DNA from: Ignavibacteriota bacterium
Lineage (GTDB): Bacteria; Bacteroidota; Ignavibacteria; UBA10030; SZUA-254
Direction of reading: 5' to 3'
Length of the DNA stretch: 14,540 nt
Assembly: GCA_016191715.1 (NCBI GenBank)
Contig: JACPVN010000001.1
Location: forward strand, 1-14,540
The stretch's first letter is position 1. Each line of letters begins with the position of its first letter. Positions 1 through 6,896 of the stretch are shown here, piece by piece. Position numbers and translations under genes: made by a program. The notes beneath the pieces were generated by a model that did no database searches, had not been told where the DNA came from, and saw only the letters and a program-made list of their open reading frames with translations.

Positions 1-1173
1 AATTGAGGTGAGGATATTATTAAAATCATGTGCAATACCTCCTGCAAGATTTCCGATGCTGTCAATCTTTTGTGCCTGAAAAATTTTTTCTTCCAGCATT
101 TTCTTCTCCGTAATATCGCGAAGCACCATACGCACGAGCAACGGTTTCCCTTCTCCGTCAAGGACAAGCGATGTATTCAAACTGACATCAAACAACGAGC
201 CGTCCTTTCGCTGAACCTGCTCTTCGACACTGCGGAGACTTTCCCCGTTAAACATGCTGTCGAGATTCTTCCGCACTTTTTCGTGGGACGTCTGCGGATA
301 CAGTACCGTCAGATGCTTCCCGATAATTTCTTCTTTTGAATAACCAAAGATATGACTTTCAGTCAGGTTGCAACTCACGACAATTCCTCTTCTATCAACA
401 CTGTGGTACATGTCGGGTGATTGTTCATACAAATCCGCGTACAGTCGTTCCGATTGTTTCACCTGCTCAAACAGCGAAGCATTCTGCAACGCTACGCTGA
501 TTTGATTTCCGAATGCCTGAATCAGTGACATTTTTTTTGGTGTAAATTTACTCTCGCCTCGATTTGCAATAATCAACACTCCCGCAAACACTCCCTTACG
601 TTCAAGGGGAATTGAGATAAGCTGTTCGATATTCTCTTCCCGGAATTCCGGAGTTGTGCTTGTTGTTATCCTTGGATCGCTTGCCTGATAAATGCCCGGC
701 TTCCGTATCCACGGAAATTGCTCCTCACTTGTAATTTTCTCCGGAGAAAAACAACTTGCTGTCGTTCCGTATTGATGATGAAGAACAAGCCGTTGGTGTT
801 CCATCAAATAAATCCACCCATACTCTGCGCGCATCAGTTCCATCACTTTCACGAGCGCGCTTTGGAGAACATAATTCAACTCGACTGAGTGACTGACAGC
901 TTCTGTGATGTTATTTAATTCCAACAATTCCCGCCGTTGTTCTTCTAACTGTCGTCCATACTTCAATGAAAAATAAACACTAAGAAATCCCATGATTCCG
1001 ACCGTAATGATGCTGACAAAATCGAGCCATCGAATTTCTTCGCCGGCAAGAAAATGCGCCGCCGCAATAGTCACCATTGCAACCACAACTGAAGTTGAAG
1101 TGACAATCTGAGATTGCTCAACAAGACCGAGCGTCTTGTAAAAGTTTTTTATTCTGAAAAGGAGTTTGTTCAT
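1..1173 (-). CDS. Membrane sensor histidine kinase with GAF and PAS domains (C-terminal part outside window)
   Basis: The reading frame is open from ATG at 1173 to the window edge, giving 391 residues with no stop. Two hydrophobic segments (about residues 23-44 and 50-69) suggest an inner-membrane anchor with both ends in the cytoplasm. A charged, coiled-coil-like linker (72-88) follows, then a GAF-type region (about 89-235) and a PAS domain (about 237-357) ending in the usual RDITEKK. The H-box begins with GIAHDFNNILTSI, placing the putative phospho-accepting histidine at residue 382. The form HDFNN is typical of PAS-linked kinases. The ATP-binding domain, and any receiver domain, lie beyond the edge. 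It should autophosphorylate in response to a cytoplasmic small-molecule or redox cue, but nothing seen identifies the signal. No Shine-Dalgarno is evident before the ATG. The kinase lies downstream of the surface operon on the same strand but is separated from it by a terminator, so it is probably transcribed separately. Confidence 0.93.
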   Translation of the reverse strand, partial: MNKLLFRIKNFYKTLGLVEQSQIVTSTSVVVAMVTIAAAHFLAGEEIRWLDFVSIITVGIMGFLSVYFSLKYGRQLEEQRRELLELNNITEAVSHSVELNYVLQSALVKVMELMRAEYGWIYLMEHQRLVLHHQYGTTASCFSPEKITSEEQFPWIRKPGIYQASDPRITTSTTPEFREENIEQLISIPLERKGVFAGVLIIANRGESKFTPKKMSLIQAFGNQISVALQNASLFEQVKQSERLYADLYEQSPDMYHSVDRRGIVVSCNLTESHIFGYSKEEIIGKHLTVLYPQTSHEKVRKNLDSMFNGESLRSVEEQVQRKDGSLFDVSLNTSLVLDGEGKPLLVRMVLRDITEKKMLEEKIFQAQKIDSIGNLAGGIAHDFNNILTSI

Positions 1174-1232
1174 TGCGGGAAAAATGTAAGAAGAAAGTGA
1201 GCGATAGACAAACAACGCTCGCTCGGTCTGTG

Positions 1233-1258
1233 AGTATTCAGTATTTGAGTTGTCAGTA
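1233..1258 (-). repeat. Short 7/8-nt phased array, minus orientation
   Basis: AGTA/AGTT words on the plus strand (TACT/AACT on the minus strand) start at 1233, 1240, 1248 and 1255, so the spacing alternates 7, 8, 7. This is the inverted counterpart of the array at 1307-1355 on the other side of the terminator hairpin. Only four units are present, so the assignment depends on the match to that array. Confidence 0.55.
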
Positions 1259-1266
1259 CAAAAATA

Positions 1267-1296
1267 AATCCCGTCTCGAATTAACTGGACGGGATT
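1267..1296 (-). terminator. Rho-independent-type terminator of the surface-protein operon
   Basis: A perfect 9-bp inverted repeat, AATCCCGTC (1267-1275) and GACGGGATT (1288-1296), encloses a 12-nt loop. Read on the minus strand the hairpin is followed by TTTATTTTTG, a usable T tract. It lies about 60 nt beyond the stop codon of the 563-residue T9SS protein and upstream of the histidine kinase, so it most likely ends the operon transcript. Confidence 0.82.
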
Positions 1297-1306
1297 CATA
1301 GTCAAC

Positions 1307-1355
1307 TACTTTACACTCAACTACTCAGTACTGAAATACTTTGTACTCAGTTACT
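1307..1355 (+). repeat. 7/8-nt alternating (15-nt dimer) array overlapping a stop codon
   Basis: TACT or CACT words start at 1307, 1314, 1322, 1329, 1337, 1344 and 1352. The spacing is 7, 8, 7, 8, 7, 8, which is a 15-nt dimeric unit such as CAACTACT plus TTACACT. The array abuts the operon terminator and its last unit overlaps the TAG stop (1354-1356) of the adjacent gene. The words resemble those of the 8-nt arrays around 12200 and 13150, so this is probably the same repeat family. Confidence 0.75.
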
Positions 1356-3045
1356 ATTTCAGCAAGATCATCCGCTTCACCTCAGTAAAAACCTGTCCTG
1401 AGCCTGACGAAGGATTTCCAGCCTGCATCCGATACATGTACAATCCTGTCGGGAAGTTAGAAGCATCCCACTGCAACTTGTAGCTTCCTGCTGTCATTCG
1501 CTCTTTCACAAGTGTCGCCACTTCCTGACCATGAACATTGTACACTGTCAGCACAACGAGTTCTTCCTTCGGGATGTCTATTCGAATAGTCGTTGTAGGA
1601 TTGAACGGATTAGGATAGTTTTGATTCATTTTGTAGTGCAATGGAATCTCTTGTCCATCATCCTGAATATCGTTAATCACTACTTGTAGCGTTTTACCGG
1701 CTATTGAGGTTTCATTTATGAAAAGGTCTTTAAGTTCTATAGTGACATTTGTTGTTTCTACTTTTCCTATTAATTCGATTGGCAGAGATAAAGTATCGCT
1801 TCCATCAACGAATGTACCTGCAATCGCAAATCTAATAATGCCTTCCGTAGTGTCCACATATAAACTGACTAAACCATCCGAACTAACGCTATCAAAATTA
1901 TTGAAACGTAGAGCGCTCGGCGGTGAAATACTAAATATCCCTTGGATAGATTTAATATTTCTTCGACTGTAAAGATTCACTTTGACAACAACAGGATTTA
2001 TTTGCCATTCAGTGAAATCAGAAACTAAATCTACACTGCCTTCGGCATGTAATCTCCCATTGCTTGTATCAACAGGTAACGAGTCAGGTTGCGTTCTAAT
2101 AAAAAAAGCATCTAATGCCGAAATCGTCCCATCTCTCGTTACATCCGCGTTATTAAACTTTCTACAGTTTAATGAGTCAAGACCCACGACACTATTTAAT
2201 ACTGTTCGTACGTCTGATGTATCAAGCACCCTATCTAAATTCGCATCCCCATATCTTGAAACTAATTGAACTCCTCCATGAACAAAAGCTATTGAATCAG
2301 AAGTAGTATCAAAGATAGCCGATACAATTTTAATGGGAACAAAAGGAAAATCACATGATGTTTCTCTTACAATAAATCGTAAATTGAAAAGTGTACCACT
2401 ACTTGAGATACTATCGCTCCCAGCCATAGCTAATATTATGGTATCATTCCTTTCATTGAAAGCATACTTCCAATCTTTCATTAGAGTGGAATCCATTTTT
2501 ATGCCTAATGTATCGAGATTCGTTCCATATCCTGAAAATCTCAACTCAGCAGAATTATAAGCTTTCCCATCGGGTATATTAGCCGAAACTGGAACTGACA
2601 CAGTATCTCCAAATCTTCCTACAATAGAATCCACCAATAAATGAGTTACAGGTTTTCTAACATTTCCTTTCACTGTAAAAGAAAAATCAAACATCCCACA
2701 TGGAAAATCGCACAAAAAAATGCTGTCAGGGCAAACATATAAAGACAGATTAACAGAATAATTCCCGCTGTGCAGCTTTCCTATTGGTACACGTTGCCAC
2801 CAATTTGTAATGATGGGTAAAATGCCAGTGTAAATAAATTTCGTTATTCTTATGGTTGTATCTCTCTGCTCTACAAACTCATAAGTGTTGACGATATTGC
2901 TATTAACAATACCTTGAATGTCAACAAATATCTCATCGCTATCATCCGGAGTAGGAGGAAAGACACTGATTGAAGCAATGCACTGGGGGAATACCCGAAA
3001 AGGTATTCCCCACAGTAACACAAGAAATAACAAGAAGCGTTTCAT
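1354..3045 (-). CDS. T9SS-secreted protein with cohesin-like and dockerin-like modules
   Basis: This 563-residue protein starts with a signal peptide (about 1-20, ending VFPQ). A beta-rich domain with several cysteines follows (22-126), then a cohesin-like module (about 133-263; note SSSGTLFNLRF), then a dockerin-like pair of calcium loops (GDANLDRVLDTSD near 266 and ADVTRDGTISALD near 300), then a second cohesin-like region (335-460). The C-terminus (about 470-563) is a T9SS type A sorting domain with QNYPNPFNPTTTI, GQEVATLV and GLYMYRM. By family knowledge that domain directs transport through the type IX machinery to the cell surface or medium. The gene starts 10 nt after the 1279-residue gene, without an obvious ribosome binding site, so coupling is likely. 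Its first cohesin-like module resembles the third one of that upstream protein. The ligand is unknown, and no catalytic domain is seen. Confidence 0.88.
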   Translation of the reverse strand: MKRFLLFLVLLWGIPFRVFPQCIASISVFPPTPDDSDEIFVDIQGIVNSNIVNTYEFVEQRDTTIRITKFIYTGILPIITNWWQRVPIGKLHSGNYSVNLSLYVCPDSIFLCDFPCGMFDFSFTVKGNVRKPVTHLLVDSIVGRFGDTVSVPVSANIPDGKAYNSAELRFSGYGTNLDTLGIKMDSTLMKDWKYAFNERNDTIILAMAGSDSISSSGTLFNLRFIVRETSCDFPFVPIKIVSAIFDTTSDSIAFVHGGVQLVSRYGDANLDRVLDTSDVRTVLNSVVGLDSLNCRKFNNADVTRDGTISALDAFFIRTQPDSLPVDTSNGRLHAEGSVDLVSDFTEWQINPVVVKVNLYSRRNIKSIQGIFSISPPSALRFNNFDSVSSDGLVSLYVDTTEGIIRFAIAGTFVDGSDTLSLPIELIGKVETTNVTIELKDLFINETSIAGKTLQVVINDIQDDGQEIPLHYKMNQNYPNPFNPTTTIRIDIPKEELVVLTVYNVHGQEVATLVKERMTAGSYKLQWDASNFPTGLYMYRMQAGNPSSGSGQVFTEVKRMILLK

Positions 3046-3055
3046 AGAGTTTTCA

Positions 3056-6000
3056 TTATTGTAACACTATCATCTTCCTCGTTTCAACGTAAGATGTACT
3101 TCCATCCGATGGCGTTGCTATCATCTTGTATAAATACAATCCACTGACAATCCCGCTTTGCGGGACATCCCAAGTAACTTGATACGTTCCACTGGAGAAA
3201 TGCTCGCTGACTAATGTTACAACTTCACGTCCGAGAACATCAGTAACCACAATGTTCACATCACTTGATGCAGGTACGGAGAACTTGATCGTTGTAACCG
3301 GATTGAATGGATTCGGATAATTTTGATGTAACATAAATTGTTCAGGAACATTTTCACCGAGGCGGTCAACTCCCAGAACATTGATTTCGACACTTGCTAC
3401 ATTTTCCATTGGAGTTTCTTCATTCCATCTGAACTTATCCAATGTAATCGTAGTGCGATTGATTTTATCTTTTACATCGAACACCAACGTTCCAATCAAT
3501 CCATCTTGCTCTATCGGCTGAGCTCCCGCTGCTACAAAATAAATCTTCCCGTTTTCATTGGTAACCTCTTTGATAAAACCACCTACTCCTTCTGACCAGT
3601 TAATTCCCGAAAATGTCAAGTGATTTCGATTGTAGCTTGCAACGCCTTCAATGGATATAATATTGTTACAATTATTTCCATAAAAGGGAACTTCAACAGA
3701 TTGTCTCGTCGGCACAGTTGCACCCGTCATGCTGATATTTCCCGAACCTGCTATACACACATGAGGCAATGAGGAAATTATCTCAGCAACGTATTGCAAA
3801 ATTACAGCCGCATCGCATGCTGTTATTTCACTATCATTGGACGCATCAGCATTCAACTTCTGTAACGTATCAAGTGGGATTTTATTCGCTTTATATTTCA
3901 AAACAAGTGCCGCATCGTATGCCTGTACTCTTCCGTTTCTATCTACATCACCAAACTTTCTCTTAAAAATTGTGAACGTATTATCACTCACATCGTTTGG
4001 CAATCCGTCTGAGGCATCACTGACACGAACCAAGCAGGTGCTGGAGGTGTCGTCAGGAATTACCCATGGGTAAGCCCCGCTGCCTGCCGGTGTACTTCCG
4101 ACAATAGGTTTCCAACTACCACCATTGACAGTAGAATATTCAAGTTTTACATTGGCTATATTCTGACTTGTCCAAGTTATATTATATGTCGAATCCACAA
4201 TCCAAACCTTACCACCGTTCGGTGAAAACAGGTGAACTTGCTCTGTATATATTGTAAATGTCCCGTCGCTCTCATCACTCGGATCCCCATCTGATGCATC
4301 ACTTATTTTTACTTTACATTGTGTTGATGGTGAATCCGGTACTGTCCATGCATACGTTCCAAGGATTGCTAATGTATCCGCAATAAAATTCCAAGTAGTC
4401 CCATTGTTCGTCGTATATTCAAGTCTCACAGTATCAATGTTTTCGCTTGTCCACTGTATGTTGTAAATAGAACGAACAAGCATTCCTTCACCACCATTTG
4501 GTAAAACAAGATTAATAACTTCTGGCTCAATACACACTTCACCATTCGTTACACTTACAGGATTTTCACCCGTGTTAAACACTACTGAATCAATTGTTAC
4601 TGGAATACAATCACTCACGTTTAATGGAATATGAAATTTTAAATGAAACAGAATTCCGGAACTCACGATATCTTCCGAACCGGCAGAAGCAGTGATGAGT
4701 AAACTGGGTGTTGAATTTGCAAAGAATGTCCATCCAGCACTGCCAAACAATGTTCCTACCGTGTCAATTCCAAGGAATTCCAATGAACCTTGGAATCCAC
4801 CAAAACGAATTTCGGCAGAACTGATTGATACATTTTGAGGAAGTTCAATTCTTACAGGTACCATAGTGTCAATATTACTGGGAATTAATATTGAATCAAC
4901 TAATACAATGAATGTTTCTACTGGGCAGGTAACCGTAAATTGACCATTCTGCCCTCCAACGGTTAACGGTATTGCGTCTATATCTGTAGCGGCTAAGTTG
5001 CTTAAGGTCAGCGGAGAAACGCTGTTGGATTGAGCATTAGTCTTTACTATAAAAGTTAAATTGAGGGCAGTTCCTGAACCTGTGAGCGAATCAGTATTGC
5101 CACTTAAATCTACTGCACCAATATTGATACATCCATTAAAAGAGTTGTCGTTGATTGTCCAATCCGAAGGAACAATCGGTCCTCTAGTTAGGCTTTGATA
5201 AGAGAGGATTGTAGTATCATAACACACCGTTGCATCAAAGGAACCAACAGCATTACCACTCGGATCTATGGTAAGTGGTACCTGAATGATATCACCCATA
5301 CATCCTTGAAGTTCAGATGGAACAACAAATGATACGGGCGAAGTCGCTATACTAACCGCCATATTGTTTGTTTTCAAATTCATTCCATCTTGCAGAGCTA
5401 ACGTTGTTGGTGTATAACTTCCATTAACATCGCCTAACAATATCCCAAGAAAACTTTGGTTCATTGTGTCTTTGTCTAACGGTGAGTAATAACGACTCTT
5501 CGGAGTGGTGCACCAATTGGTGGACGTGAGAACAAAAGATGAATCAACAAATCTCCAATCGTCAACACCAAATTTTCTAAAATAGCCGCAAAGCCCTATA
5601 GCGCGTTTCAAGATTGCAAGTGCATCACCAGAAGTTATCTGGCAATCTCCATTAACCTCTGCGGCAATTTTTTGATATGGAGTAAGTGTAACCGGACCGC
5701 CAGTTCTACCTTTGAATGCCAACAAGGCATCACCCGCTGTGATGACGCCCCCTGGACAATCGTAAATCTTTCTTGGTGTTAATGTATCAGTACCCCCTAT
5801 TTGCGCTTCATCAAATTCAAAATATCCAGTACCATTCGATATTCGTATATCTGAGTACTCAGGATTGACACCTGAGAGATTTATTGTATCACCTCCAAGC
5901 GGATTGTTGTTACTGTAGTATCGAAGATGTCCTGATACTTTCACATACGGAACTACCGTCATTTCACCATTCGTACCACAAGTTGGAAGAGGAATTGCAT

Positions 6001-6895
6001 CAATATCTGTAACAGCCAAGTTGCTAAGTTCTAACGGGATGTTTGTATTAGCTGGTGCGTCTGGACTTACAGTAAAGTTTAGGTAAATAGCAGTCCCTGA
6101 TCCGGTCAAAGGATCTGTTGCACCGTTCAGATCAACTGCGCCTATGTTTACACATCCAACGGTAGGATTCGTGTTTATTGTCCAATCATTTGGCACTATC
6201 GGTCCACGAGTAGAATCTCGATACGTTAGGATAGAGGAATTATAACACACGGTTACATCAAATGAACCGACAGAATAAATATTTGGATTAATATTTACAG
6301 GGATTTGTATAATTGTACCCGGTGCCCCTTGTAAGTTAGTAGGAATAGTAAATGAGACAGAGTTACCACATGAGGCTCTAATTGTAAAAATATTATCGCT
6401 CACATCATTTGGCGTTCCATCCGCTGAATCAGAAACTCGTACCTTACATTGTGTCGAGGGTGTATTGGGAACTGTCCAAGGATATGTCCCTGAACTTGCA
6501 AGTGTACTGTTTGTAATCAAATCCCAATTTGTTCCATTGTTAGTTGAATATTCTAATCTCACAGTTGTAATATTACTACTCGTCCAACTGACATTTTGAC
6601 TCGCTCCAACATCCCATGTCTCACTACCATTCGGAGAGATTAATTCAATTGTTTGCTGTGGCTCCGATATTTGAGGTCTGAAAAGTGTATCCGTCAAAAA
6701 TCCACTCTCAACTTTGTTGTTAGCTTGTAGAAATAAGCCAACAACATTTTGACCCGCTGAAGAATATATTTTAGTTGTAGATGATGAAGATACTACAAAA
6801 CCCATATCAGTTGTTTGCCAGGATACTTTACTATTTTGAGCAAAACTTTGTATAGAGGCTAGTATCAAGATTGCGAAAATAATTAGCTGTTTCAT
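3056..6895 (-). CDS. Large T9SS-secreted scaffold-like protein: Ig-like, cohesin-like and dockerin-like modules
   Basis: This 1279-residue protein has a signal peptide (1-20). Module order is: Ig-like domain of the Kre9/KNH type (about 82-173; SPNGSETWDVG, SWTSSNI, DVSDNIFTI), cohesin-like 1 (178-315), dockerin-like calcium loops (about 385-435; EVNGDCQITSGDALAILK), cohesin-like 2 (520-655), cohesin-like 3 (660-790), two more Ig-like domains (795-883 and 887-977), a dockerin-like pair (981-1040; FGDVDRNGRVQAYDAALVLK), cohesin-like 4 (1046-1174) and a T9SS type A sorting domain (1185-1279; NYPNPFNPVTTIKF). Cohesin-like 1 and 2 are closely similar (RGPIVPxDWTIN, NIGAVDL, TGSGTA), so they are an internal duplication. 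A GAGGAG site at 6903-6908 lies inside the end of the upstream gene, and the stop and start are 1 nt apart. No enzyme domain is visible; a surface scaffold or adhesin is the likely role. Confidence 0.9.
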   Translation of the reverse strand: MKQLIIFAILILASIQSFAQNSKVSWQTTDMGFVVSSSSTTKIYSSAGQNVVGLFLQANNKVESGFLTDTLFRPQISEPQQTIELISPNGSETWDVGASQNVSWTSSNITTVRLEYSTNNGTNWDLITNSTLASSGTYPWTVPNTPSTQCKVRVSDSADGTPNDVSDNIFTIRASCGNSVSFTIPTNLQGAPGTIIQIPVNINPNIYSVGSFDVTVCYNSSILTYRDSTRGPIVPNDWTINTNPTVGCVNIGAVDLNGATDPLTGSGTAIYLNFTVSPDAPANTNIPLELSNLAVTDIDAIPLPTCGTNGEMTVVPYVKVSGHLRYYSNNNPLGGDTINLSGVNPEYSDIRISNGTGYFEFDEAQIGGTDTLTPRKIYDCPGGVITAGDALLAFKGRTGGPVTLTPYQKIAAEVNGDCQITSGDALAILKRAIGLCGYFRKFGVDDWRFVDSSFVLTSTNWCTTPKSRYYSPLDKDTMNQSFLGILLGDVNGSYTPTTLALQDGMNLKTNNMAVSIATSPVSFVVPSELQGCMGDIIQVPLTIDPSGNAVGSFDATVCYDTTILSYQSLTRGPIVPSDWTINDNSFNGCINIGAVDLSGNTDSLTGSGTALNLTFIVKTNAQSNSVSPLTLSNLAATDIDAIPLTVGGQNGQFTVTCPVETFIVLVDSILIPSNIDTMVPVRIELPQNVSISSAEIRFGGFQGSLEFLGIDTVGTLFGSAGWTFFANSTPSLLITASAGSEDIVSSGILFHLKFHIPLNVSDCIPVTIDSVVFNTGENPVSVTNGEVCIEPEVINLVLPNGGEGMLVRSIYNIQWTSENIDTVRLEYTTNNGTTWNFIADTLAILGTYAWTVPDSPSTQCKVKISDASDGDPSDESDGTFTIYTEQVHLFSPNGGKVWIVDSTYNITWTSQNIANVKLEYSTVNGGSWKPIVGSTPAGSGAYPWVIPDDTSSTCLVRVSDASDGLPNDVSDNTFTIFKRKFGDVDRNGRVQAYDAALVLKYKANKIPLDTLQKLNADASNDSEITACDAAVILQYVAEIISSLPHVCIAGSGNISMTGATVPTRQSVEVPFYGNNCNNIISIEGVASYNRNHLTFSGINWSEGVGGFIKEVTNENGKIYFVAAGAQPIEQDGLIGTLVFDVKDKINRTTITLDKFRWNEETPMENVASVEINVLGVDRLGENVPEQFMLHQNYPNPFNPVTTIKFSVPASSDVNIVVTDVLGREVVTLVSEHFSSGTYQVTWDVPQSGIVSGLYLYKMIATPSDGSTSYVETRKMIVLQ

Positions 6896-6896
6896 A

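Noticed and set aside
28..339. 103-residue plus-strand frame
   Set aside because: It is the antisense shadow of the PAS and H-box part of the histidine kinase.
3056..6895. Cellulosomal scaffoldin
   Set aside because: Cohesin- and dockerin-like modules are present, but there is no carbohydrate-binding module, no enzyme neighbours and a T9SS sorting domain, so a cellulosome is not supported.
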